From an uncultured Burkholderiales bacterium (GTDB lineage Bacteria; Pseudomonadota; Gammaproteobacteria; Burkholderiales; Thiobacillaceae): 13,747 nucleotides of DNA. How positions within the stretch are numbered: the first letter of the stretch is position 1; every line of letters starts with the position of its first letter. A model generated the notes under the pieces. That model saw nothing but the letters and a program-made list of their open reading frames with translations, was not told the DNA's origin and made no database searches. A program made the position numbers and the translations under genes. Positions 6,499-13,747 of the stretch are shown here, one piece after another. Location of the stretch: the NCBI GenBank assembly GCA_937925755.1, contig CALAMX010000073.1, positions 1 to 13,747 of the forward strand. The letters run 5' to 3'.

Positions 6499-6764
6499 AC
6501 TCGGCCGCCTCACCAGCCAGCGCCGCCTGCAAGCAGGCCGCGCTTTGCGCAGATAAGACATGCACACCAGGGCCTGCTCGCCAGGAAGGTCGTCGTCGCG
6601 CTCAAGGCTGAGCAGATGGGTCTTGGCCGTCTTGAGACGGCAGTCTGGCAGCCGCCTGCTGTGCGTGCACTCGCCGCATCCATCCGCAGGTCGGGCATAT
6701 GGGGCTCGGACACGGAAACCTCCTGGGGTGCCGACCGATCGAAGAACACCCGCCAGTGGCTCAT
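6499..6764 (-). pseudogene. Frameshifted remnant of a small gene downstream of glcF
   Basis: On the minus strand an ATG at 6764-6762 overlaps the glcF stop as ATGA, the classic coupled arrangement, and begins MSHWRVFFDRSAPQEVSV. The frame stays open to 6510 (84 residues), but after about 33 codons its third positions stop being GC-rich. High third-position GC and protein-like sequence continue in the neighbouring frame (DCRLKTAKTHLLSLERDDD, then QALVCMSYLRKARP), then in the third frame (LQAALAGEAAEFSPDAA). This looks like one gene of some 85-95 codons broken by two frameshifts, ending near the convergent neighbour. Sequencing errors would give the same picture. No family is recognised. The alternative is an intact 84-residue protein of unknown function, or non-coding DNA. 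Confidence 0.35.
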
Positions 6765-8008
6765 GACGTGAGCCTTTCGCCCTCCGGTCCCCTGCCCATT
6801 ACCGCATCGATCAGCTCAATCCAGTGCCGTATCGGCAGATCGGAGCCGCTGGCGAGATGCAGCTGGCAGCCGATGTTGGCGCTGGCGATCAGCTCCGGCC
6901 CACCCGCCTGCAGGGCGGCGAGCTTGTCGTCGCGCAGCCGCTGCGAAAGCCCGGGCTGGAGCAGCGAGTAGGCGCCGGCCGAGCCGCAGCACAGATGCGC
7001 GTCCCGCACCGGGGTGAGCTCGAAACCGAGCCCAAGCAAGATAGCCTCCACCCGACCGGCCAGCCGCTGTCCGTGCTGCAGGGTGCAGGGGGCATGGAAG
7101 GCCAGGCGCTGCCCCCTGCCCTGCGCGTCGAGCCGCGTCAGGTCCTCCCTCTCCAGCACCTCGACCAGGTCGCGTGTCATGGCGCTCACGCGCGCGGCGC
7201 GCTCGGCATAGGCCGGGTCGTCGGCGAGCAGGCTGCCATAGTCCTTGATCATCAGGCCGCAACCGCTCGCCGTGACCACGATGGCCTCGGCGCCGGCCTC
7301 GATCAGCGGCCACCAGGCATCGATATTGCGACGCATCTGCGCGCGTGCCCGCTCCTCGTCGCCGAGATGCTGGGCCAGCGCGCCGCAGCAGCCGGCTGCA
7401 GGCGCGATGGTGAGGCATATGCCAAGACGGTCTAGCACGCGCGCAGCGGCGGCATTGGTGCGCGGGGTGGCTACGGCTTGCACGCAGCCGGCCAGGGCCA
7501 GCATCCGGCGGGGGTGCGGCCGCTCTGGCCAGGGGCCGGGCGTCTGCCGGGGCGGCAGCTTACGCCGCAGCCGCGTCGGCAGTAGGGGCTGCACCGTCCA
7601 CCCCAGGCGCAGCAACAGGGCGAAGCGTCCGGCGTGCGGAATGGCGCCGAGCAGCGCGGACCGCAGCAGTCGCTGCGGGAGGCTGCGCGGCACACGCCGG
7701 TCGACCACGGCCCGGCCGATGTCGATCAAGCGCCCGTAGCGCACCCCCGACGGGCAGGTCGTCTCGCAGGCGCGGCAGGTCAGACAGCGGTCCAGGTGTA
7801 ACTGGGTCTTGCGCGTCGGGGCGTGGCCCTCCAGCACCTGTTTGATGAGGTAGATGCGACCGCGCGGTCCGTCCAGCTCGTCGCCGAGCAACTGATAAGT
7901 TGGGCAGGTCGCCGTGCAGAAGCCGCAATGCACACAACTGCGCAGAATGGCTTCGGCCTCGTGGCCAAACACGGTAGCGCGGATGTCGTCGGTGAGCCGG
8001 GTCTGCAT
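6761..8008 (-). CDS. glcF: Glycolate oxidase iron-sulfur subunit
   Basis: A 415-residue cytoplasmic protein (E. coli GlcF has 407). Two ferredoxin-type [4Fe-4S] motifs lie near the N-terminus: CVHCGFCTATCP (Cys25, 28, 31, 35) and CLTCRACETTCP (Cys75, 78, 81, 85). The C-terminal half holds two cysteine-rich CCG-domain motifs, GCCGALAQHLGD and HLCCGSAGAY, as in heterodisulfide-reductase-like redox subunits. In the known enzyme GlcDEF oxidises glycolate, and also D-lactate, to the 2-oxo acid, and GlcF passes the electrons on toward the respiratory chain. The start ATG overlaps the glcE stop (TGATG), implying coupled translation. The stop TGA overlaps a further ATG, the start of a probably broken small gene. 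All expected cysteines are present. Confidence 0.94.
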   Translation of the reverse strand: MQTRLTDDIRATVFGHEAEAILRSCVHCGFCTATCPTYQLLGDELDGPRGRIYLIKQVLEGHAPTRKTQLHLDRCLTCRACETTCPSGVRYGRLIDIGRAVVDRRVPRSLPQRLLRSALLGAIPHAGRFALLLRLGWTVQPLLPTRLRRKLPPRQTPGPWPERPHPRRMLALAGCVQAVATPRTNAAAARVLDRLGICLTIAPAAGCCGALAQHLGDEERARAQMRRNIDAWWPLIEAGAEAIVVTASGCGLMIKDYGSLLADDPAYAERAARVSAMTRDLVEVLEREDLTRLDAQGRGQRLAFHAPCTLQHGQRLAGRVEAILLGLGFELTPVRDAHLCCGSAGAYSLLQPGLSQRLRDDKLAALQAGGPELIASANIGCQLHLASGSDLPIRHWIELIDAVMGRGPEGERLTS

Positions 8009-9060
8009 CAGAGCTCTGGGTAGAGTCGTCCGGGGTTGAGGATGCCCTTGGGGTCAAAGGCGGCCTTGAGCCGCCGGTGTAGCGCGAGCAGCACCGGGCT
8101 CAAGGGCTGGAAGACGCGGTCGCGACTACCGCCGCGGTAGCGCGTGGCATGTCCGCCCATGCCGGTGGCCTGGTCCCAGAGTTCGCTGTCGCTCAGCACC
8201 CAGCGCTGCGCCCCGCCCCAATCGATGAACTGGTGCGGTTTCGCGGCGACCGGGGCGGCGGGCGGCAGCGACAGGCGCCAGAGGACACCGGGCGTCTGGA
8301 AGAAGCCGTGCGTCAGCTCCCGCACCGATTGCCAGAAGGTCGCGCCCGCCTCGATCACCTCACCCCCCAGGCGCTGGCGCGCCGCCCGTACTGCCGACTC
8401 GGCCCCGGACAGGCGCACATAGGCGCGCTCACCGTCGTGGCAGGCGGCAGTGATAGGCAGGGGCTGCCCCGCCCAGGCGTTGAAGCGTGCAACCGCCGTC
8501 GCGGCCTCCAGCTCCAGGGCGAGGGTCAGCTCTGCGGGCGGTCGCGGCAGAACCTTGAGGCTGACCTCCAACAGCACCCCCAGGGTGCCCTGGGCGCCGG
8601 CCATCAGGCGCGAGAGGTCGTAGCCGGCGACGTTCTTCATCACCTCGCCGCCGAAGCGCAGCACCTCGCCGCGGCCGTTGATGAGGCGCACCCCCAGGAT
8701 GAAGTCACGACAGGCGCCGGCATAGGGGCGGGCGGGACCGGAGAGGTTGCAAGCCACCGTGCCGCCCAGGGTGGCCGACACCCCATAGTGCGGCGGTTCG
8801 AAGGCCAGGCACTGTCCACGCTCGGCCAGTATCGCCTCGATCTCGGCCAATGGTGTGCCGGTACGGGCGCTGAGCACGAGTTCGGTGGGCTCGTAACTGA
8901 CGATGCCGCGGTGGCCGGAAAGGTCTAGTACCCCACCCTGCACCGGACGACCCAGCCAGGACTTGCTGCCACCGCCGACGATGGCCAACGGTGTACTGGC
9001 GGCGTGCGCGGCGCGGACCCGTTCCGCGAGTGGTTCGGTGAGATCGGCAGCAGGCAACAT
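8008..9060 (-). CDS. glcE: Glycolate oxidase FAD-binding subunit
   Basis: 350 residues, the same length as E. coli GlcE. It has the PCMH-type FAD-binding fold: PLAIVGGGSKSWLGRP near residues 24-39, then ATLGGTVACNLSGPARP, RDFILGVRLINGRGEVLRFGG, and MKNVAGYDLSRLMAGAQGTL. This is the truncated second flavoprotein of the GlcDEF complex: it shares the N-terminal FAD domain with GlcD but has a shorter C-terminal domain. Its C-terminal FDPKGILNPGRLYPEL is the usual ending of the family. It lies 11 bases after glcD and overlaps glcF by one base. The ribosome site is weak (GGCGGGTG before the ATG). Nothing is missing. Which small 2-hydroxy acid is oxidised cannot be read from this subunit alone. Confidence 0.94.
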   Translation of the reverse strand: MLPAADLTEPLAERVRAAHAASTPLAIVGGGSKSWLGRPVQGGVLDLSGHRGIVSYEPTELVLSARTGTPLAEIEAILAERGQCLAFEPPHYGVSATLGGTVACNLSGPARPYAGACRDFILGVRLINGRGEVLRFGGEVMKNVAGYDLSRLMAGAQGTLGVLLEVSLKVLPRPPAELTLALELEAATAVARFNAWAGQPLPITAACHDGERAYVRLSGAESAVRAARQRLGGEVIEAGATFWQSVRELTHGFFQTPGVLWRLSLPPAAPVAAKPHQFIDWGGAQRWVLSDSELWDQATGMGGHATRYRGGSRDRVFQPLSPVLLALHRRLKAAFDPKGILNPGRLYPEL

Positions 9061-9071
9061 TGCACACCCGC

Positions 9072-10547
9072 CTAAAACCTCGGCAGCTCAGGAAACTTCA
9101 GTTGACCGTCGTGCACGTGCATGGCCCCGAACTCGGCGCAGCGATGCAGGGTCGGTACCGCCTTGCCAGGGTTGAGCAGCCCCGCAGGGTCGAAGGCGGC
9201 CTTCACCGCATGGAACTGGGCGAGTTCCAGCGCCCCGAACTGCACGCACATCCCCGCGAGTTTCTCCACCCCCACGCCGTGCTCGCCGGTGATGGTGCCG
9301 CCCACCTCGATGCACGACTCGAGGATGCGACGCCCCAGTTCTTCCGTGCGCTCCAGCTCACCTGGCCGGTTGGCATCATAGAGGATCAGTGGATGCAGGT
9401 TGCCGTCGCCGGCGTGGAAGACATTGGCCACCGGCAGGCCGTACTCTTGCGATAGCGCGGCGATGCGGCTGAGCACCTCAGGCAACCGCCGGCGCGGGAT
9501 GGTGCCGTCCATGCAGTAATAGTCGGGCGAGATGCGGCCCACCGCCGGAAAGGCCGCCTTGCGCCCCTTCCAGAAAAGTTGCCGCTCGGCCTCGTCACGT
9601 GCAGTGCGCACCTCGCGCGCGCCACTGGCGATGAGCCGCTCGCGCACCTGCATGACCTGCTCGGACACCTCGGCATTGGTGCCGTCGAGCTCGACCAGCA
9701 GGATGGCGGCGGCATCGACTGGATAGCCGGCCTGCACGAAGGCCTCGGCCGCACGGATCGCCAGGTTGTCCATCATCTCCAGGCCCGCAGGGATGATGCC
9801 CGCGGCGAGGATGGCCCCCACCGCCGCACCGGCCTTGGCGACGTCATCGAACGCGGCGAGCAGGACCTGGGCACGCTCGGGCAGGGGCAGCAGGCGCACG
9901 GTGACCTCGACCACCACCGCGAGCAGCCCCTCCGAGCCGTTCAGCAGCGCCAGCAGGTCGTAGCCCGGCGCATCCAGGGCGTCGGCCCCGAGGCTGAGCC
10001 GCTCGCCCTCGACGGTGACCACCTCTAGCTTCAGCACGTTGTGCACAGTGAGCCCATATTTCAGGCAGTGCACGCCACCCGAGTTCTCGGCCACGTTGCC
10101 ACCGATGGTGCAGGCGATCTGCGAGGAGGGGTCGGGGGCATAATATAGGCCATAGGGCCGGGCCGCCTCGGAGATGGCCAGGTTGCGCACGCCGGGCTGC
10201 ACGCGGGCAGTGCGGGCGACGGGGTCGATGGCCAGGATGGACTTGAGCCGAGCGAGCGACAGGAGCAACCCATCCGCTTGCGGCAGGGCCCCGCCCGACA
10301 AACCGGTGCCGGCGCCGCGGGCGACGACCGGGACCTTGAACCGGTGGGCAAGACGCATGACCACCTGCACCTCCTCCACCGTTTTGGGCAAGACCACCAC
10401 CATGGGCATCTGGCGGTAGGCGGACAGCCCGTCGCACTCGTAGGGGCGCAGGTCCTCCGGCTCATAGAGCACGGCGTCGGCCGGCAGCCACTCGAGCAGA
10501 CCTTGGATCAACTCTGCTCGGCGCGGGTGCGGGGTTGTCGGGTTCAT
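9072..10547 (-). CDS. glcD: Glycolate oxidase catalytic FAD subunit
   Basis: From ATG at 10547 the protein has 491 residues (E. coli GlcD 499). The FAD-binding domain shows PVVARGAGTGLSGGALP (from residue 73), PDPSSQIACTIGGNVAENSGG (138-158) and CLKYGLTVHNVLKLEVV. The C-terminal oxidase domain shows NVFHAGDGNLHPL and GEHGVGVEKL, with the His residues typical of the D-lactate/glycolate dehydrogenase family, and ends in FDPAGLLNPGKAVP. It oxidises glycolate to glyoxylate with FAD and works with GlcE and GlcF. The frame stays open further upstream, into the kinase gene, but the homologous N-terminus begins around ELIQGLLEWLPADAVLY, so the ATG 13 bases after the kinase stop is preferred. A purine-rich AAGGGG is only one base from that ATG, which is unusually close. 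Confidence 0.94.
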   Translation of the reverse strand: MNPTTPHPRRAELIQGLLEWLPADAVLYEPEDLRPYECDGLSAYRQMPMVVVLPKTVEEVQVVMRLAHRFKVPVVARGAGTGLSGGALPQADGLLLSLARLKSILAIDPVARTARVQPGVRNLAISEAARPYGLYYAPDPSSQIACTIGGNVAENSGGVHCLKYGLTVHNVLKLEVVTVEGERLSLGADALDAPGYDLLALLNGSEGLLAVVVEVTVRLLPLPERAQVLLAAFDDVAKAGAAVGAILAAGIIPAGLEMMDNLAIRAAEAFVQAGYPVDAAAILLVELDGTNAEVSEQVMQVRERLIASGAREVRTARDEAERQLFWKGRKAAFPAVGRISPDYYCMDGTIPRRRLPEVLSRIAALSQEYGLPVANVFHAGDGNLHPLILYDANRPGELERTEELGRRILESCIEVGGTITGEHGVGVEKLAGMCVQFGALELAQFHAVKAAFDPAGLLNPGKAVPTLHRCAEFGAMHVHDGQLKFPELPRF

Positions 10548-10560
10548 GCCCCTTATTGGA

Positions 10561-11892
10561 TCACGCCGCCGGGGCGCGCTCCAGTCCTGCCAGGCGGCGA
10601 TAGACCCGCGCCAGGGCATCATCCGCCCCGACGTTGCCGGGGAAGATGACCACTGGCAGGTCGGCAAAGCGCGGGTGATCGGTGGGGCAGCGCACCACCG
10701 AGCAGCCGGCGAGGATCTGCCCCACCACGCGCGCCGTTTTGAGCGCGAGCCCCGCGGAGAGCACGTCATTCGAGGTGATGCCACCCTTGCTGATCAGGTA
10801 GCCGATGCCTGCCGGCAGACCGCGCACGATGTCCATCAGGGTGGCGGAGACCGTCTCGCCGAAGGCCAGCCGCTCGGCCTGGCTGGCGAAGCCAAGCTCG
10901 CGCCGGCTGGTGTAGATGACGGGGGTGAGACCCTGGTCATGGGCCTCTTGTGCGACTTGACAGATGGCCGCGACGAGCTCGGCACGCGCCTGCGGTAGAC
11001 GGCCGACGTCCAGCTCGATCGGCGCGAGGCCAGGCTCTGCCAACAGGCGCTCGAGCTGGGCGGTGGTCCTGGCCACATGCGAGCCGACCAGGATCGCGCC
11101 GGGGCGGCCGCCGCGCACGTAGGCCGCCATCCGCGCCGCCGGCACCGGCTGCGGTGGCAACTGGGCCAAGGCAGTGATCAGGCTCGCCGCGCTGCGGAAC
11201 AAAAAGCGTTTACCCCGGGCGGTGGCGTCGCGTACAGCGGCAGCGAAGCGGTCGAGGTCGTCCTGACGCTCGGCATCGACCACGCAACAGACATTACCAG
11301 TCAAGTCCAGCAGCCGTTCCAGACAGCCCGAGCGCAGCTCGGCGAGCCCGAAGCGCTGCACCTGATCGGCACGGATGCGACCGCCGGTCTTCTCCTCGAC
11401 ATAGGCAGGCAGGAAGTCATGGCGGTAGCCAAACACCGAGTCGCGCGCGAACTCGGTCTCGGCCACCGGCACCCGCCGGCCCTCTGTGACCAGGTAATGC
11501 ACGCCATCAACGGTGACGCGGCCGCCCTCGAAGAAGGCCGGCACCAGGAAGTGGGCATCGAAGGGCCCTAGTTCCGCGGCCATCACGTCGGTCTCGACCG
11601 GATAGTGACCGCGCAGCGTGGAGTCGGAGCGGCTTACGAAAATCGGGTTCACCGGTTTTCCCGCCTCGGCGCACTGGTCCAAGGCGCGCTTGAGGTTTGC
11701 GCAGACCTCGCGCGTGACCGCCGCAGCGCGCTTCGCGTCCATGGCGCGCGTGTTGGTGAGCACGAAAAACAATGGTGCCGCATCAACCAGTGCCTCGTGC
11801 AGGGTGGCTACGTCCCAGCGGGTGGCGAGCAGACAGGAATGCACCGTCTGGCAGCCGGTGGGGTCGTCGTCAAGGACGATGATCTTGTTCAT
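10561..11892 (-). CDS. DUF1537 four-carbon acid sugar kinase family protein
   Basis: 443 residues from ATG at 11892. The N-terminal domain carries the family signature LDDDPTGCQTVH (residues 7-18) and SRSDSTLRGH (87-96), which bind the sugar-acid substrate. The C-terminal nucleotide-binding domain carries KGGITSNDVL (369-378) and FPGNVGADDAL (417-427). Characterised relatives phosphorylate D- or L-threonate, D-erythronate, 3-oxo-tetronates or 3-oxo-isoapionate with ATP. Which of these applies here cannot be told: the usual partners (PdxA2-type dehydrogenase, class II aldolase, isomerase or RuBisCO-like protein) are absent from the window. Instead it sits between a phosphoketolase-like gene (13 bases upstream) and glcD (13 bases downstream), so the product probably enters the same pathway. 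Length and motifs are normal for the family. Confidence 0.87.
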   Translation of the reverse strand: MNKIIVLDDDPTGCQTVHSCLLATRWDVATLHEALVDAAPLFFVLTNTRAMDAKRAAAVTREVCANLKRALDQCAEAGKPVNPIFVSRSDSTLRGHYPVETDVMAAELGPFDAHFLVPAFFEGGRVTVDGVHYLVTEGRRVPVAETEFARDSVFGYRHDFLPAYVEEKTGGRIRADQVQRFGLAELRSGCLERLLDLTGNVCCVVDAERQDDLDRFAAAVRDATARGKRFLFRSAASLITALAQLPPQPVPAARMAAYVRGGRPGAILVGSHVARTTAQLERLLAEPGLAPIELDVGRLPQARAELVAAICQVAQEAHDQGLTPVIYTSRRELGFASQAERLAFGETVSATLMDIVRGLPAGIGYLISKGGITSNDVLSAGLALKTARVVGQILAGCSVVRCPTDHPRFADLPVVIFPGNVGADDALARVYRRLAGLERAPAA

Positions 11893-11897
11893 GCAAG

Positions 11898-11902
11898 TCA
11901 CC
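11898..11902 (-). promoter_or_regulatory. Ribosome binding site that decides the kinase start
   Basis: GGTGA on the minus strand ends 5 bases before the ATG at 11892. It overlaps the alternative in-frame GTG start (11901-11899), which would have no room for its own site; the ATG is preferred because it places the LDDDPTG motif at residue 7, as usual. Confidence 0.55.
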
Positions 11903-11905
11903 GGC

Positions 11906-13747
11906 TCAAGCGGTCAACGCTGCCACCCGTGCTGCCATGGCCGCCGCCGTCAGTTCATTGAAGTCCATGATCTCCTGCGGGCTGGCGGTAGTCTCGCCGC
12001 GCTTCCAGGCGAAGGTGTCGCGGTGAGCGGCGCGGCTGCGCAGCAGGACCGGCTCCAGGCTCGCGGATGGACCGCCCGAGACCGCCAGTAGCACGTCGGC
12101 ATCGAACAGGGCGTTGAAGTGGTCGTCGTCCATGAAGGCGTTGTCGGGTTCGGCCACCGTCTCCCAGGCGACGTCGGACGGCCGGTACAGCCGGCGCGGG
12201 TTGACGACGGCGACGATGCGCACGCGCCAGCCCTCGGCCTCCAGGTGGTCCTTCGCCTCGAACACCGGCAGCAGGATCATGTCGCCGGTGACGGCGAAGA
12301 CCACCGTGCCGCGCGCCCCTGCGGCGCTCTCGTAGAGCAGCGCGGCGCCCCGCTCGACAGCCGCGCGCGCCTCGTCCATGTTGAGGTACACCGGCAGCGG
12401 GCTCTTGGAGGCGATGATCACCATGCCCTTGTTGTAGCTCTGCGTGGCGTATTCATAAGCGGCCTGGATGGCGTTGGCGTCGCAGGGGAAGAGCAGATAG
12501 ACGTTGCCATTGCGCATCTGCGCGGCGATGTAGTTCTCGATCTCCGGCCGCTGGTGGGTCCAGCCGTTACGCCCCTGCTCCAGCGCGCCGGCAGTGAACA
12601 TGCAGACGATGGACGGCGTGCGGCGACGCAGCTCGGCCATGGCCTGGGTCACCGTCTGCACGATGGGCCAGCCGTTGATGGCAAAAGATTCATACGACAG
12701 CCAGAGCGCGCGGCCACCCAAGAGGGCCAAGCCCGCCGCCAAGCCGGCGCAGGCGTCCTCGTTCAAGGGTTCGTAGACCTGGCCCCTGGGCGTCTGGTTG
12801 TAGAGCGGGTCTGGCGTCGGGTGGCGGATCTTCAACGCCTCGTTGACGTTCTTCATGCCACTGGCCTCGTTGCCGTCGGCATTGGTCACCACGAAGCGAG
12901 GGTCCTGCCGGCCCACCCAGGCGACCAGCTCGCCCATGGCCGTGGACGGCACCACCTTTTCGCCCTTGGCGTATTCCTTGACCGGGAAGGGCGGGAGCGG
13001 GGCGAGCTCCAGCACCCGCTCGGTGACCATGGTCTTCACCGCCGGGCCGCCGCCAGCGCGCATGAAGTTGGCGCGCACGATGGCCCAGGCCTCGGGGTTG
13101 AGCGCTCGGCGCTGCAGTCCTTCGCGGATGTGCGCCGCATCCAGGGTGTCGGCCGGGTAGAGGTTGTGCGACTTGGCCCCCACCGTGTGCACCCCGGCAC
13201 CTTTCAACTGCTTGAGGATGAAGGCGGTAAGCCGGCCCGACAGCGCGCTCCTCGCCGCCCGGTCCATGCCCGTGAGCACCGCGTGGGCAAAGTCAAGCCG
13301 CCGCGCGTGCGAAAAACGGGTGGAGTCGACGTACGCGCCTTCCTGCCCCGAGTCGTCGAAGTCCTTGGCATCGACCAGCACCACCTCCTCGAAGCCGTGC
13401 CCCCGCCAGTAGTCGATCATCGCCGCATTGGACAGACGCGAGACCATGGCATGGTGCTCCTGGCTATAGCCGTTCCAGATCAACACCGGCAGGAAGTTGG
13501 TCACCTCGGGGTAGGCCGTGTGGAAGTGCATCATGCTGTTCAACACATAGGGCTCGCCCATGCCCCCGTCGCCGATGGTGACGGGGAACAGTCGCCTCGG
13601 GTGCAACAGCGCGCCGGCCATGGCGAAGTGCTGGCCCTGGCCCAAAGGGCCCGCTGGGGCGAGCAGGCCGGGGATGGCACCGGAGAGGTGGCCCAGTAGG
13701 CCGTGCCGTTCGCGAAAGCGGGCCATCATGTCGGCCATGGTGCGGAT
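11906..13747 (-). CDS. Divergent phosphoketolase-family thiamine-diphosphate enzyme, 5' end outside the window
   Basis: The frame runs off the right edge; 613 codons are visible, and by comparison with phosphoketolases of about 800 residues the first 120-130 are missing. Family marks in order: the cofactor motif IGDGGMGEP followed by WNGY; EDACAGLAAGLALLGG; LSYESF with the Glu expected to activate the cofactor; GRNGWTHQRPEIENY (classical HNGFSHQDPG); LLFPCDANAI; and VYLNMDEA. Typical members split xylulose-5-P or fructose-6-P with phosphate to acetyl-phosphate plus glyceraldehyde-3-P or erythrose-4-P. This copy departs from classical sequences: where they have SIHEGGELGY it has LLAPAGPLGQ, so a catalytic His appears lost, and GDGEAETGP has become GDGGMGEP. 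Substrate or reaction may differ. It is the first visible gene of the operon, 13 bases before the kinase. Confidence 0.82.
   Translation of the reverse strand: MRTMADMMARFRERHGLLGHLSGAIPGLLAPAGPLGQGQHFAMAGALLHPRRLFPVTIGDGGMGEPYVLNSMMHFHTAYPEVTNFLPVLIWNGYSQEHHAMVSRLSNAAMIDYWRGHGFEEVVLVDAKDFDDSGQEGAYVDSTRFSHARRLDFAHAVLTGMDRAARSALSGRLTAFILKQLKGAGVHTVGAKSHNLYPADTLDAAHIREGLQRRALNPEAWAIVRANFMRAGGGPAVKTMVTERVLELAPLPPFPVKEYAKGEKVVPSTAMGELVAWVGRQDPRFVVTNADGNEASGMKNVNEALKIRHPTPDPLYNQTPRGQVYEPLNEDACAGLAAGLALLGGRALWLSYESFAINGWPIVQTVTQAMAELRRRTPSIVCMFTAGALEQGRNGWTHQRPEIENYIAAQMRNGNVYLLFPCDANAIQAAYEYATQSYNKGMVIIASKSPLPVYLNMDEARAAVERGAALLYESAAGARGTVVFAVTGDMILLPVFEAKDHLEAEGWRVRIVAVVNPRRLYRPSDVAWETVAEPDNAFMDDDHFNALFDADVLLAVSGGPSASLEPVLLRSRAAHRDTFAWKRGETTASPQEIMDFNELTAAAMAARVAALTA

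Noticed and set aside
6525..6550. Possible bidirectional terminator: GCCTGCAAGCAGGC followed by GCGCTTTGCGC
   Set aside because: The stems are short once a loop is allowed and there is no T run on either strand; the position between convergent genes is suggestive but not enough.
6031..6567. Minus-strand open frame of 178 codons
   Set aside because: Most of it is the complement of the repeat protein at 5845-6498, whose internal duplication shows that the plus frame is the coding one. Only its first few codons overlap the probable frameshifted remnant.
8149..8928. Plus-strand open frame of 259 codons
   Set aside because: Antisense to glcE and rich in Gly, Arg and Gln; no domain and no suitable start context.
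11893..11901. GTG at 11901 as start of the kinase gene
   Set aside because: It overlaps the GGTGA that serves as ribosome site for the ATG at 11892 and adds only three residues.
12119..13699. Plus-strand open frame of 526 codons
   Set aside because: It is the complement of the phosphoketolase gene, whose family motifs are clear; long antisense frames are expected at this G+C. The translation is rich in His, Gly and Arg with no domain.

Overview
This window is about two thirds G+C (judged by eye) and densely coded. The protein families and codon use point to a proteobacterium. A Hyf-type membrane complex lying beside a glycolate-oxidase operon would suit an autotrophic or lithotrophic beta- or gammaproteobacterium, but no marker gene fixes the taxonomy.

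Left part (1-5259, plus strand): a tightly packed operon for a hydrogenase-4/complex-I-like membrane oxidoreductase, in the order hyfB (3' part only), hyfC, hyfE, hyfF, hyfG. The gaps are 4, 1 and 1 bases, and hyfE/hyfF overlap by 1. The large subunit has Ser where true [NiFe] hydrogenases have the first two Cys ligands, and it has no Cys near its C-terminus. The complex is therefore better called an energy-converting-hydrogenase-related (Ehr) complex than a hydrogenase: probably a proton- or sodium-translocating machine with an unknown electron donor.

Middle (5260-6760): a 549-bp non-coding element with near-perfect 21-bp terminal inverted repeats (5261-5281 and 5789-5809), internal hairpins and a 51-bp tandem duplication. 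It begins 1 base after the hyfG stop, just after an ATGA that could have been the start of the next operon gene. No NuoB-like small subunit (hyfI) follows. On its far side is a gene of unknown function encoding two copies of a 74-residue repeat, and its 5' end may have been cut by the element. Next comes a minus-strand remnant that appears frameshifted.

Right part (6761-13747, minus strand): one compact operon, read from right to left. It holds a divergent phosphoketolase-family thiamine-diphosphate enzyme (5' end outside the window), a DUF1537/four-carbon acid sugar kinase, and the three glycolate oxidase subunits glcD, glcE and glcF. Spacing suggests co-transcription. The set may salvage C2 or C4 acids, for example photorespiratory glycolate or tetronates, and feed sugar phosphates or acetyl-phosphate into central metabolism. 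The substrates are not determined by the sequence. The two operons converge on the repeat-rich middle region.
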